A stretch of 64,000 bases of DNA from Meloidogyne chitwoodi (GCA_015183035.1 JACZZP010000016.1:1488001-1552000); one strand, 5' to 3'; counted from the stretch's first letter, positions 35,884 through 47,980 are shown. Made by a program: numbers and translations. Notes: a model not told the origin generated them from the sequence alone.

Positions 35884-35993
35884 GTAACTATTATTTTTTT
35901 AAATATTTAGGAGAGATCTCACCAACTTTAAAATTGCTTATGCACGGCGATTTTTCTGGACATTTGTCTCTGAAAAATATAGTGGTTAAAAAT

Positions 35994-36308
35994 TAGAGAT
36001 CGGAATTTTAAAAACCCGGGACCGGGAAACGGGAAATTTTAGAATGGAACGACCGGGAGGGAACCCGGACCGGGAAACTCGGGAATTCCCGCTTTTTTCC
36101 AGTTCCAAAAATCACCGGGTCCCGACCGGGAAAACCGGGAAACCGGGAAAAATGACCGGGAATTGAAATTTAATGACCGGCCGGGACCCGAACCGGGAAA
36201 ACCGGGTATTCCCGATCCCGTTTTCATCCCGGTGACTCAAAAAAAGCCGGGAAAAAGGACCGGGAAACCGGGAAACGGGATCGGGACCCGTTCCCGTTCC
36301 GATCTCTA
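35994..36308. mobile_element. hAT-like MITE, CCGGGA-rich family
   Basis: 315 bp with inverted ends TAGAGATCGGAA / TTCCGATCTCTA and a perfect 8-bp duplication TTAAAAAT (35986-35993 and 36309-36316). The interior is dominated by words such as ACCGGGAAAACCGG and CGGGACCCG. It is the same family as the MED12 intron copy, but 150 bp longer. The collagen-like open frame across it is an artefact of the repeat. Confidence 0.88.
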
Positions 36309-36523
36309 TTAAAAATGAAAGACAGCAGGCAGTAAGCCGTTCATTTTTAATTGAGCGGTTTGAGTGCGAAAGGCACTCAACATAGACGATTGGGTGCTGG
36401 GTAGATTTGAGTGTTTTGAATGGAAAGAGTGTGGAAATTATGATAGCGGAAAAAAGAAAAAGAGTAAAAAACGAGAGAGAATGATGAGAAAAATTCATTC
36501 ATTTTTTATTTCGGAACAGGCCA

Positions 36524-37315
36524 GCTCAGTGTTGCCATTTCAGTGTTAGCCATTTCAGTGTCACCGTTAAGGCTAAAAATCTCATAAGAAATCGGACCCG
36601 GATCGGGCCCGGAACCTTGATTTTATCAGAAACTCACATTATTTGTTCTTATTATTTTTTTCTTACTTTTTTTACTAAAATTTCGGTTCGTAGATGTCGG
36701 AACTTCTGTACTGGTATTAACTGGCCCAACACTGAAATGGCAACACTGAGCTGGCAACACTGAAATGGCAACACTGAGGTGACCCCTACCGTTTTTATTT
36801 TTGCTAGACAGTAAGAGTTTCACTAATGTCCAGAAAAATCCGCCGTGCGTGGTTAACCTTTTTCGGGACACGCCTGACTAGTCGCCGGCCGACGGCCGCA
36901 AGAAGTCTCTAGTTTCCACTTTATCTCTAATTCTCTTTGTTTCACATACTATTGCGCGTCCATCGGCCGGCGACTAGTCGGGCTGTACCCTTTTTCGCAA
37001 ACATTTTATTCTGCATAGGCCGTCGCGACAAATCGGCCGCGACAAATCGCTGTACTTATAAAATGCATTGATTACGGTTGGGGTCATTTCAGTTTGACAA
37101 CTATGTGTTGCCATTTCAGTGTTAGCCAGTTCAGTGTTGGGCTAGTTAATGCTAGTACAGACGTTCCACATCTACGAACCGGAATTTTAGTTAAAAAAGT
37201 AAGAAAAAATAATAAGAACAAATAATGTTAATTTCTGATAAAATCAAAGTTCCGGGCCCGATTTCTTATGAGATTTTTAGCCTTAACGGTGACACTGAAA
37301 TGGCAACACTGAGCA
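36524..37315. mobile_element. Foldback element with CAGTGTTGCCATTTCAGTGT arms
   Basis: Two inverted arms of roughly 200-260 bp (about 36524-36785 and 37080-37315), each starting GCTCAGTGTTGCC and containing repeated CCATTTCAGTGTT units, GCCTTAACGGTGACACTGAA-type sequence and TAGATG near AACCG-AATTTTAG. The centre holds an independently inserted element (36866-36989) and GC-richer words (GGCCGCGACAAATCG). No clean target duplication was found. It encodes no protein. Confidence 0.8.
36866..36989. mobile_element. Nested small inverted-repeat element
   Basis: 124 bp, flanked by a perfect 8-bp duplication CTTTTTCG (36858-36865 and 36990-36997). The inverted ends contain GACTAGTCGCCGGCCGA and its complement; the outer ends read GGACACGCC and, complemented, GGTACAGCC. 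It sits inside the foldback element at 36524-37315, so it inserted later than that element. Confidence 0.82.
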
Positions 37316-37853
37316 AGCCCTTTCCGATTGATTATTATCCCTCATTATCTTTTAAACTATTTATACTCTTTTAAATCAAAATCCAAGGTAATCGGCTTTA
37401 AAGCCTAAATCTCAGCTAAGATAAATTTTAGAAAAATATGCTTAAAATTGTAAAGAAGGTATAATGGAATATTTTTTATTTATTTTTAATAAAATTAATT
37501 ACCCGTACATATATATTTTTTTATTAACTATTTTATTTTGATCAAATTTTTCATATACGACTTTTTTAAGATAACTGAACAAAAAAAAATAAAAATTATT
37601 TTTATCAACATTTTCTTTTTCGCATACTACATATTTAATATAAAAAAATATAGTTTAAGAAAATCTATCATTTAAATTACAAATAATAAACTATATTTTT
37701 ATTAAATTAAACACTATAAAAACGATAAAAGATATTAATTTTTTAATTGTATTTTAACATTTTACTAATAATTACTTTAAATATATTATATAACTCTTCT
37801 TAATTAATTTTAAAATTATTTTTATTTAATTATTTTTATTTAATTAATAAAAA
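37316..37853. other. Upstream region of P450 copy 2
   Basis: AT-rich, no coding sequence or repeat seen. Presumably contains the promoter of the P450 gene that starts at 37854. It shows no obvious similarity to the upstream region of copy 1 beyond AT-richness. Confidence 0.5.
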
Positions 37854-40353
37854 ATGTTAATTTTAATATTATTATTATTATTAATTTCTTCTTTATTTTT
37901 ATTTTGGACAACATTATTATTAAGAAAAAAAAATAATTATTGGAAAAAAAGAGGAATTCCTGGTCCAAAACCTTCTTTACCTTTTAAAGGAAATATTGAT
38001 TTAATTTTTGGTAAAAATCCTTCATCTTTACAATTATATCGTTGGAGTAAAATATATGGAAATATTTATGGAATTAAAAATGGATGGATTAATTCATTAA
38101 TTATTAGTGAACCAAAAATGGTTAAAGAATTACTTTTTGATAAATTTGATAAATTTAATGGAAGAGCAGTAAGTAAAAATTATATATATATATAAATATT
38201 AATTAGTAAAAAAATTCTGAGACTTCAAATGTGTGTGAGTGATAAAACCAAAAAAGTATTAATTTGACAGATATATTCTATTATTTTTGAGAACACTTTA
38301 ATAGCACTTATAGACCATCTGACACACACTTTTATAGCCTTTATTACAATTGCCAATTTTAAATAATTAATTATTAATTAGTACGACCTATATTAACAAT
38401 AAGACCAGATTCATTTTCTGGCCACAATTTGTTGCTTCCTTAGTGTAGTAATAATAAAATATAAATTAATTAAAAAACTCAATTTTTACTTATTTAAAAT
38501 TTTTTAAATTTAAATATTTATTATTTTAAAAAAAGATTTCTCCAATGTTTGGTGATGTAGAAACTAAAAAATTAGTACATTTATTTGCAGCAAAAGGAAA
38601 ACGTTGGAAAAGATTACGTACAATTGCTAATCCAGCATTTTCAATTTCTAATTTAAAAAGAGTAAATAATTTAAATATATTAATTTAATTTATTAATTTT
38701 AAGATAATGCCAATAATAAATGATTCAATTAAAATAAATATTCAATTACTTAAAGAAGCACAAATCTCTGAAGAAAAATATGTTGATTTAAATAAGTTTG
38801 TTTTTAATGGATTATTATTTAAATATATTTAAATAAATAATTTAAAGTTTTGGTTTTAAGTAAACACAACCCCTTTAACTTACTTTCTTTGCTTTAAACC
38901 TTTTCCTTTCTTTGAGATTTATTTTTTAATTAATTAATAAATTAAATGTGATATTAAAAAGATATTTTTATAAATAAATAAAAATATTATTTATTATTTT
39001 ACAGATATTCTATGGAATTAGCTTTTGATATAATTTCTCGTGTTGCAATGGGTCAAAAAGAATCAAAACAATTTAAATCAGAATCTTGTCAAATGGCTCA
39101 AGATGCTTTTAAACGTTTTAATAATAATATATTTGAATATTTTTCTTATATTTTTCCTTGGCTTGGACGAAATGTCGTTGGACCATTTGTTACGGCTACA
39201 GGGAAATTGAGAGGAGATCCACTAGAAATTTTAATTAAAAAAATTGAAAAAGCTGTTAAACAAAGAAAAGAAGAGAAAATAATATCGAAAAATGAAGAAA
39301 ATAAAAAATGGACAGATTTTATTGATTTATTTTTGGAATCTGAGAATAATGATATTGAATTAAAATCTACTAAAGGAATTTATAACAAAAATGAAAAGGT
39401 TTGTCAATAAAATTCTAATTAAAAGTGATATGTCTATTTACTAATAAATTATTATTGAGAACAATTTAAATATATTTAATTATTTTATTTAAAGTTTGAA
39501 CGTTGCAATATTATAGAAGAAATTGTCTTCAGTTGTTCACTATTTCTTTTGGCTGGTTTTGATACAACAGCAAATACATTAAGTTTAATATCACATAATT
39601 TGGTAATGTATCCAAATGTTCAAAAAAAGTTATTTGAAGAAATTGAAGAAATATGTGGATTAGAAGAAGGAGAAATGCCAACTTATGAACAATTGAGTAA
39701 ATTAAAATATATAGATGCTATTTTTAATGAAACACAAAGACTTTGTCCAATAGCTTCAGCGTTAGTTTATTTATTTATTTTTATTTAATTAATTATTTTT
39801 AAATAAATTAAAGTGTAGTTAATCGTGTTTGTGAAGAAACAACAACTCTTGGAAATATAACTATAGAAAAGGGTATAGCTGTTAGTGTTGATTTATTTAC
39901 TTTACATAGAGATAAAAATATTTGGGGAGAAGATGCTGAACAATTTAAACCTGAAAGATGGTTAAATGAAGAAGGAAATATTATTACACCTTCATCATCA
40001 TTTTATCCATTTGGAGGAGGACCTAGAATTTGTATTGGAATGCGTTTAGGAATTATGGAAATAAAAATGATACTTGTACAATTATTAAGAACATTTGAAT
40101 TAAAAAGATGTTCCAAAACTGAGGTAATCTTATTATATAAAACTAATTAAAAAGAGAAAATAAAGTTTTATATTTTTGTACAAAAATAAACAAAAACAAG
40201 TTTATTTTTTACAAAAATAATAAACTTTATATTACAAAAATAAACTTGATATAAAAATAAACTTTTCTTTTCTTTCAGGTTGAACTAAATCTGACTGGTC
40301 AAGTTGTATTAAATCCAGGAACGATAACTGTTGAATTAATTTTAAGAAAATAA
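37854..40353 (+). CDS. Cytochrome P450, CYP3-clan (CYP13/25-like), copy 2
   Basis: Seven exons in the same phases as copy 1: 37854-38168, 38536-38661, 38704-38795, 39005-39398, 39495-39760, 39814-40123 and 40279-40353, giving 525 residues. The anchor is longer (~1-22), followed by GIPGPKP, AGFDTTANT, ETQR, PERW and FGGGPRICIG, so it is predicted to be active. Exon 1 from the Lys-Asn-Asn-Tyr-Trp onwards is almost identical to copy 1, and 39553-40133 shows no difference from 15005-15585, intron 5 included; exons 2-4 differ at many residues. Only 22 bp separate its stop codon from that of the convergent receptor gene. Intron 6 is rich in repeated AAAAATAAACTT words that also occur in a tandem repeat at 43.2 kb. 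Confidence 0.92.
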
Positions 40354-40375
40354 ATATTTAAATAAAAACCTTTAA

Positions 40376-41886
40376 TTATTGTGGATATATTCTTAAACGA
40401 TTAAAAATATCATTTCTATAAGGTTTATTAGTTAAAATACAAATAATTGGATTAAATAAAGGTGTTAAATAAAATGAAGAGAAAATTAATAATCTAATAA
40501 TATTTAATATATTTTCATTACTATTATTGAGAATAATAATTAAAATTTCAGCTTGATTTAAAAAAGGAATAAATGCCTAAAATATTAAATTAATTAAATA
40601 TATATTTATTTATTCTTACCAAAAGTATTAAAGTTTTTGTCAATTGTCTAAATAATCTTTTTAAATTTTCACTCAAACCAATGTGTAGATTAACATATTT
40701 AATCATTTTTAAAGCACAAACAAATATAATAAAATATGAAACTATATGAATGATTGCTAATGGAAATTGTGTCAAAAACGTCATCTAAATAGTATTTGGT
40801 TATTTTATATTAAAATTGTCTTTTTGTATCCAACAACTAAATAATTATTTAATAAAAATATTCATTTATTTTTAATCGAATAATATAAGTTAGCTATCTG
40901 TGCGAGGCCCGCACTCTGAACTGGAAATTTTCGGATATTTTGAACATTTTTGGTTACGGATATCATGAACTGACGGCCTTATCACCATTTAAGGAATTTT
41001 CTGTTAACGTATAATTAATTATTTTATCATTACCGTTTCCATTTTACATTGAACAAACGGCATTTCTTTACTAAAATTTCCAATATCAATTTGTTTAATA
41101 CCTCCATTTGTATATGGAAGAATAAAATAAATTAAATTAAACAAATGAAGTAAAGTTCCAATTAAAGCAATAGAAAACATAAATAAATATTTATTAAAGC
41201 TAATATTCATATTTCTAGTAATTTTAAAATTTAATTAAATTATTAAAAAGTATCCGAAATATTATTAAAATTTTACCTATTTAAAATTAAATATCTATAA
41301 ACAAATTGAACACATAATCCATTCAAATTTAAATGATAAATGAAAATATAAATTATTAAAAATAAATAAAATATAAATGGATTAATTTCTATAAAATTAA
41401 CCAAAATACCATTAGTAAAAATAAAAGTTGTAATTCCATTTATATCAATTATTATATAAAACTTTAATAAAAATAATATAAATTCTGGTTTATTCAATTT
41501 TAAAAAATAAATATAAATTATTAAATAATTCTGATTTTTTAAATAATTCTGATTTTTTAATAAATTCTGATTTTTTAATAATTCTGATTTTTTAAATAAT
41601 TCTGATTTTTTAATAAATTCTGATTTTTTAATAATTCTGATTTTTTAAATAATTCTGATTTTTTAATAAATTCTGATTTTAATTAAATATATACCGCTTG
41701 TAAAAACATTTGAATAATTAATAATAAAATATCTAAAATACAATTTTGTAATAAAATTCGACTATGAATTTTCATTTCTTTTGGAGTTTTAAATAAAATT
41801 AAAATAATTAATATAATATTTAAAGGAAAACCAATTAATAAACAAATCCAATAAGTTAAATTAAATATTAAATTTAAATCAAACAT
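40376..41886 (-). CDS. Serpentine (7TM) chemoreceptor-like protein, copy 2
   Basis: Five minus-strand exons, 41886-41695, 41461-41277, 41214-41034, 40784-40620 and 40576-40376, join to 307 residues with the same phases as copy 1. Exon 1 differs from copy 1 at very few positions (TYWICLL versus TYLICLL, FLQA versus FVQT). The middle exons diverge more, and exon 5 ends with the same NPIICILTNKPYR and RIYPQ. Seven hydrophobic helices are predicted. Intron 1 carries an expanded tandem array. Intron 3 retains an insert also present in copy 1, so that insert predates the duplication. The gene converges on P450 copy 2 with 22 bp between stops, so the 3' ends of the two transcripts must overlap or be very short. 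An inverted-repeat element sits about 155 bp upstream of the start. Confidence 0.8.
41518..41690. repeat. Tandem array of an ATTCTGATTTTTTAA-type unit
   Basis: About nine repeats of TTCTGATTTTTTAA with alternating TAA/AATAA spacers inside intron 1 of receptor copy 2. Copy 1 has only scattered single units (complement TTAAAAATCAGAATT near 16390-16440), so the array expanded after the duplication. Confidence 0.85.
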
Positions 41887-42040
41887 TTTTTTAAATTAAA
41901 TTTAAATAAAATAATTAATTTTAATTATTTTAAATGTGAGAGAATTTTATTTTTTTATAATAATAATATTTTGAATACAAAAATATTAAATTGTGAATAT
42001 TTAATTGAAATTTTTTATTATCAAAGTCGTGTGATTTTAC

Positions 42041-42332
42041 GGCTACTCGACAGTTGCGGACGACATTTGCGGACCCGACTTTTGCGGACCACTGACTAAA
42101 AAAATTCTACAAAAATTAAAAAAACTACCAAAAAATTATGAAAAATCTTTATAAATCTCTGAATTGAAAAAATTTGATCTTTTTGAAGGCCCATGATCAT
42201 TATTTATCAAGTATTGGTAATTTTTTGTTATTAATGTCCCGTCCGCAAATGTCTGGTCCACATATGTCGTTCGCATATATCGTCCGCAACTGTCGGGTCC
42301 GCAAATGTCTCGGCCGCAAATGTCGGCGCACG
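42041..42332. mobile_element. Inverted-repeat element with TTTGCGGAC units
   Basis: 292 bp, flanked by a perfect 8-bp duplication GATTTTAC (42033-42040 and 42333-42340). The inverted ends are built from repeated GACATTTGCGGACC-type units: three on the left, and about five on the right in complement. The centre is AT-rich. No protein. It lies upstream of receptor copy 2, close to the limit of its similarity with copy 1, so it may have altered that promoter. Confidence 0.82.
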
Positions 42333-42856
42333 GATTTTACTTATTATTTGTTTGGAGATTTTTTGCCTGAGAATATTTTAAAACATTTAATATTAAAAGA
42401 ACAAGTTGAATTGTATTTTATTAATTTTAAATAAAAATTTATATAAATTATTATTTTTTGTTTTATTATTTAATTAAAAGACTTAAAAAATATTTAATAA
42501 ATTTTTAATTTTGTTAATATAAATTGACAATTTTTCTCTTGTTAAATGTTTTTTAATTAAATTTAATAAAATGCGATCGTCAAATAAACCTATTTCATTT
42601 TTAGTTTGGTTTTTAAATAAATGCTATAAATAGGTATAAAGCTAGATTTCTGTAATATGTATTAAAAAAATTAACTTTTCTTGTTAAGCTAAGTAAATTG
42701 AAAGTCCATTATGATGTAAATTTAATTATTTTATTAATAAATAATTAATATTTTTATAAAATATAAAAATTTAAATAATTAAAAAGATATTAAAAAATAA
42801 ATAAAAAAATATCAAATTTATTAAAAAAAATAATAAATTTTAAAATATTCAATTTA
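42333..42856. other. AT-rich spacer
   Basis: No gene recognised; a short open frame from 42174 runs out of the adjacent element and is not coding. The right part is probably 3' untranslated sequence of the membrane-protein gene. Confidence 0.5.
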
Positions 42857-44680
42857 TTAGGAATGAGAAATTAAAAATGTTTTTTTATTTTTTGGTCTGC
42901 ATTGAAGAAGAACAAACATAATTAAAGCAAATGTTGCAGAAATTGAAATTAATACAGAAATTAAAACAACAAAAATAAGGAATGTAAGAGACCAACGAGA
43001 ATTAAGTTCCATTGTTCTAAAAAAATAAAAAAAAATTTTAAATTATTATATGTATTTTTACAAAAACATTTTGTCAAAAATACAATTTTATTATTTTTTT
43101 TGTACAAAAAACTTTTCTACAAAAATAATTTGTGTAAAATAAATTTTGTATAAAACTTACATAATATAAAAATAAACTTATTACAAAAATAAACTTAAAA
43201 ATAAACTTATTACAAAAATAAACTTAAAAATAAACTTATTACAAAAATAAACTTAAAAATAAACTTATTACAAAAATAAACTTAAAAATAAACTTATTAC
43301 AAAACAAACTTTGATCTTTGTATTTCCTCATAAAGTTGTTTATCTTTAATAATATCAATATATGAGGGGATTGTTGTTGTATTAATTTTATTATTTAATA
43401 AATTTTCTTCTTTTTCTAAAGGCCAATTATTAAAAATTGTATTTTGCGAAGGAAATATTTTTCTATTATTATTAATGTGTTGTTCTTGTCTAAAAGCTAA
43501 TTTATTATTATTAATATTATTTTTTGAAATATAATGATCTCCACTTAAATAATTTTGTGCTGTTTTTGTACTTCTTCTAGGTAATTTATTAATATAATTA
43601 TTTCTTTTATAATATTTAATAATTTTTGAAATATTTATTAAATTATTATTATTATTATTTAATATTGAATTACTAAATATATTATTATTATTAGAAAGAG
43701 GATATTTTATTGTTGTTGAAGGTAATTGTCTTAAAGGATGAGGAGTTGTTGAAGGTAAAAAATATTTACCTTAAAAAATTAATTTAAATAATATTTTAAT
43801 TTTAAATAGAAATAATTTAAAATTAAATATTTTATTTATTTATTTAAATTAATTAATTAAATTTAACTAGTTTCTTTATAATCTAATTCTGATTTAAGTT
43901 GACATATATTTATTAATTCTTCTTCTTTTTCTTCTTCTTTTAAAATATTATTATTATATAAAATACGAATAAAGAACACTTTTAATTCAGAAGAATTTGA
44001 CACTTCTTTTGGTAAAATATATTTTTCAGAATTTTTAGAACGTATATAAAAGAATAAATGTGATAATTCAACCTAAATATAATTAAAATAAATAAATAAA
44101 ATTAATTTTTAATAATTAAAGTTGATTATAAGTGAATATATGTATAACTAAAATAAGGGATATATTCGAGGAGTGTTTTTTTAATTAAAAATATAACTTT
44201 TTTATAATTTTTAAAATAATTTAGTTAAATAAATTATTAGAAAATTAGGTAATTTAATAAAAAAAAATATTTAAAGTAAATATATTTTTTTAATTTTAAA
44301 ATATAATTTAATTTAGGTAACCTCAATTTGAATATTTTCTTCAAATTTATTATTAATTAAACAAAGAGGAATATTTTTAGAATTTATATGTTTTTCTCCT
44401 TTTGTAATATTCAAAAGTGTATTATATGGAATTTTTTCATTTTTATTTTGACCAAATAATTGAATTGACATTTGCCAATTTTTAATAATTGGTAATTCTT
44501 CTTTTGAATTTTCAAAAATTGCCAAAATTCTAAGAAAAAATTTTAAAATTAAATTAAATTAAAAATAATAATAATAATTTTACCTTATATTTTTATTAAT
44601 TAACCATTCTTTTTCTATTTGAACTGTAAAATGCAAAAAACGAGGTGAAATAGGTGAAGATGAAAAGGAATAATTCTAAA
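42857..44680 (-). CDS. Single-pass membrane protein of unknown function (5' end uncertain)
   Basis: Minus-strand exons near 44680-44590, 44530-44310, 44075-43870, 43770-43320 and 43016-42857. The predicted chain starts in sequence like SPISPRFLHFTVQIEKEWL, continues with NWQMSIQLFGQ and KNIPLCLINNKFEENIQIEV, then SHLFFYIRSKNSEKYILP with FFIRILYNNNIL. A long Asn-rich, Pro/Thr-containing stretch follows (RQLPSTTIKYPLSNNNN...), then a C-terminal helix (LTFLIFVVLISVLISISATF) and a short CRPKNKK cytoplasmic tail. This is the architecture of a type I membrane protein with an extracellular domain and an Asn-rich stalk. I do not recognise the domain; a diverged zona-pellucida-like ectodomain was considered but not supported. 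No signal peptide exon was found upstream, so the start lies further 5' or was missed. Exon ends are approximate. Confidence 0.45.
43167..43310. repeat. 29-bp tandem repeat
   Basis: About four to five copies of AAACTTATTACAAAAAT followed by AAACTTAAAAAT, in the last intron of the membrane-protein gene. The same AAAAATAAACTT words occur in intron 6 of P450 copy 2 and beside the P450 relic at 17.7 kb. Confidence 0.85.
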
Positions 44681-44689
44681 AAATAATAA

Positions 44690-47036
44690 AAATAATTTAA
44701 AAGTTTAAGAACACCCAAATAACCAACAAATTGTTATGGCCTTATATCTTTAGGGGAAATTAAATAAATGGTATATTTATAGGTGTATAATGTATATTAT
44801 TGTAAATTTAGAATAATCTCGATTTATAAAGATTTGGAAAAAATTTAAATTCCACAAAATTGAGGAATTCTAATTTTTTAAGTTTTTATCCACTTTTATT
44901 AAATAACAAATGTTTACCAAAAATATTAAATAATAAATAATTATATATTTAATTAATTTAGTTGTTGTAAAAGATAAAATTAATAAATTTGTAAAATAAT
45001 TATGTTTAAACATTATTATTTTAATTTTAATCTAAAAAACAAATAAATATTCTATTAATTTATATATATTTATTTTAATTTATTTAAATAATTTTATTTT
45101 TAAATTAAAAATAAAATAAATATAATAATTTATTTGAAAGAAACATTTATTTATTTAAAAATAAATAAATAATCATAGAGTAGTAGAAATTAATTTTATT
45201 TATTTAGTTAAAAAAGTCTACATACTCTTCTTATGTAATAAATAAATAAATAAATATATTATTTTATATTTATTTAACTTTATTATTTAAAAAACATTTA
45301 ATTTTTTATTTTAAATCAGCTGTTCTAAATATTATTATTTTATTTTTTAAAAATTAAAAAATAAAAACATTTGTTCATTTTTTACATGCTTAAATATATT
45401 TATTTTTAGAATATTTTTAAATAATAAAAGGCTAAAAATATAATTAATCTTTTTTATTTTTGGAGTTTTATTTGTTTCAAAATATAAACTTTTTTAATTA
45501 AATAATATTTGCAAATATATTTATTAAAGTATTTTAAATATTTTTTAAATTTTTGGCATTAAAATATATTAAATAATTTTTATAATAAAAAATAAATAAA
45601 TGTTACATTTTTATAAAAAAATAATTATTATTTTTAAACTTTTGAACACAAAAAGAAATTATTTAAAAAATAAAAAAAGTGAACGACACATTTTTTGGCC
45701 AAAAAATAAAAAGTAAAAAATAGTCAATTTATTTTTTTTATGGTCGATGTATTTTTATATTCATAAAAAAAAAAGTTTAAATGAAAAATGACAAAAAAAA
45801 GTAGAGACAAAAATGCCAATATTTTTTTATTTTTTAATTTTACTTTTCTCAAATGAAAATAAAAAAATAATAAAATTGGTAATTTCAACACACACCAAAG
45901 GATTTTAAAAAATTATATCTTAGCCCCATAGAAACCTAAAATTCTGTAATTTTGTAAAAATATACAAAAATATTTTATTTATTTAATAATTTATGATTTT
46001 TTGGTAAAATATTTAAGAAATTATTTTAAAAAATATAAGTTAATAGAAAATAGTATCATTTTTGTAAGTTTTTAAATAATTATTTTGAAAATAATAAATA
46101 AAATTAAAATAAAAATTTTAGAAAAAATATTTAAGAAAATAAAGAATATTTATTTTAAAATTTTAGAATTTTTGATTGCCAAAATGTCACAAAATTAAAA
46201 TTAAAGCTTTTCCTCTCTTTTATTTTTTTCCACTAAAAAATAGTTTAAATGGATTAAAAAAATAAAAAAAATCTCAATTATTTTAAATTGAAAAAAAGAC
46301 AAAATGATAAGCCCATAAACAAAAATTAAATTGAGTGCAAAAAATAGAAAAAAAAATAATAAATATTAAAGCAAATAAATATATTTATAAAATAAAATAA
46401 TATTTTAAAAAATTATTAGAATAAATTGGAAATTTTAATTAAAATTAAAAAATTTTTTTTTATATTCTCAAAATTTCTTATTTATATTTTTAAAATAAAG
46501 ACTAATAATAAATAAACTAAAAATTCAAAAAAATATTAAAAAATGCATTTAAAAAAGCATTTTAATAATAGTTTATTTTTTGCAAATTACATTTTACTCT
46601 TTAAAATATTTTGGTATGATTTTTATTTTTTTTTAAATTTATTTTTATTTTAAATAAATTATTAATTATAATAATTTTTTTAAACAAAGTTACCTATTTA
46701 ATTTCCCAAAAAATAATAGATTATTAAAACAACAGCCAATTCTTTTATTATAGTAAAAATTATTTTAAATTTTCCAAATAAAAATTAGCAACTTTTAAGA
46801 TATTAAAAAAATATAAAGTCTAATATTTACTTAATATGTATATTCGGATTAAATAAATTTTTTAGAAAGTTTAGCAAAGAAATGTATCTGTTAGAAAATA
46901 ATTAATTTATTTACACATACATACATATTTAAAAAATCAACATATAAAATAAAATTACGAATACAAAAGAAAAGGAAAATTACAGACAAAATAATTAATT
47001 AATTATATAATTACTTACATAAGAACAAAAAGAACC
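44690..47036. other. Long AT-rich gene-poor stretch
   Basis: About 2.3 kb of low-complexity A/T sequence with no protein-like frame, RNA gene or inverted repeat that I can support. If the membrane-protein gene has further 5' exons, they should lie here, but I found none. Confidence 0.5.
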
Positions 47037-47973
47037 GGTGACCGGAAAATTCCTCTTCGGAAAATTCCTCTCCAAATTTTCGGAAAATTCCTCTTTAACG
47101 GAAAATTCCTCTCTAAGCAAAATAATCGGAAAATTCCTCTTCGGAAATTCCTCTTTTTAGAGGAAAATTCCTCTCCAAATTAAAAATTATGGTTGTTCTT
47201 TAGTATATGGGACCCGAACTCGGATCAAGTAACACATATCATTCGATTCCTCTTGTCGAGCTGAGTTCGAATATATAAATTTTATTTCTAGGAAAAATGT
47301 TTGAGCCGAGTTACAGGTCCCCAAATATCGAAAAACCATAGGGGGGAGTAAGCTCATTTGAGGTGATTATCGCGGCTGCACTTCAATTATTTTCACTTAA
47401 TTAATTATTTTGTTGTAATTTGCGCCGTAGAATAACGCATGTATCAAAAGCCAACGAGAGATGGGCTCCCAAATGAAGAAGTCATAAAAAACTCCCAATA
47501 GGTCCAAGTTTGGCGTGTTTTCCAGCAAACTTCGGTCCTTCATAACTTTCTTCAAAATCATTCAATTTCGACAATTTTGGTCTCATTCGATAGGTTTCGA
47601 AGAGTTCTTTCAAATGAGCTATCATTTGTATAAACGAATTTTTCACACCAAAAAGAGCTTGGTCCCCCCTATGGTTTTTCGAATTTCAGGGACCTGTAAC
47701 TCGGCTCAAACATTTTTCCTAGAAATAAAATTTATATATTCGAACTCAGCTCGACAAGAGGAATCGAATGATATGTGTTACTTGATCCGAGTTCGGGTCC
47801 CATATACTAAAGAACAACCATAATTTTTAATTTGGAGAGGAATTTTCCTCTAAAAAGAGGAATTTCCGAAGAGGAATTTTCCGATTATTTTGCTTAAAGA
47901 GGAATTTTCCGTTAAAGAGGAATTTTCCGAAAATTTGAAGAGGAATTTTCCGAAGAGGAATTTTCCGGTAATC
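47037..47973. mobile_element. 937-bp foldback element with ~330-bp inverted arms
   Basis: Flanked by a perfect 8-bp duplication AAAGAACC (47029-47036 and 47974-47981). The outer ends read GGTGACCGGAAAATTCC and, complemented, GATTACCGGAAAATTCC. Each arm begins with an array of CGGAAAATTCCTCTT units and continues through GGGACCCGAACTCGGATCAA and TCCTAGAAATAAAATTTATA to about 330 bp of near-perfect inverted sequence. The unique centre matches the elements at 18.6 and 35.2 kb (ACTCCCAATAGGTCCAAG near 47491; TTGCGCCGTAGAATAACGCA). No transposase. The right duplication ends on the last base of the stop codon of the neighbouring minus-strand gene. Confidence 0.92.
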
Positions 47974-47980
47974 AAAGAAC

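Noticed and set aside
36039..36498. Collagen- or Gly/Pro-rich open frames on the minus strand
   Set aside because: They lie over the CCGGGA-rich MITE (35994-36308) and are produced by its repeated words; there are no splice sites or collagen Gly-X-Y regularity.
36524..37315. Target-site duplication for the CAGTGTTGCC foldback
   Set aside because: Flanks such as TTTCGGAA and TTTCCGAT agree at only six of eight positions and require shifting the ends; not strong enough to claim.
42174..42434. Plus-strand open frame of 86 codons near receptor copy 2
   Set aside because: Starts inside the TTTGCGGAC inverted-repeat element and runs into AT-rich spacer; no protein-like features.
43140..43310. CRISPR-like array
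   Set aside because: The regular repeats have no unique spacers and consist of A/T words; this is a simple tandem repeat in a eukaryotic intron.
47515..47823. Plus-strand open frame of about 100 codons
   Set aside because: It lies inside the foldback element and spans its centre and right arm; no protein-like composition and no relation to a transposase.
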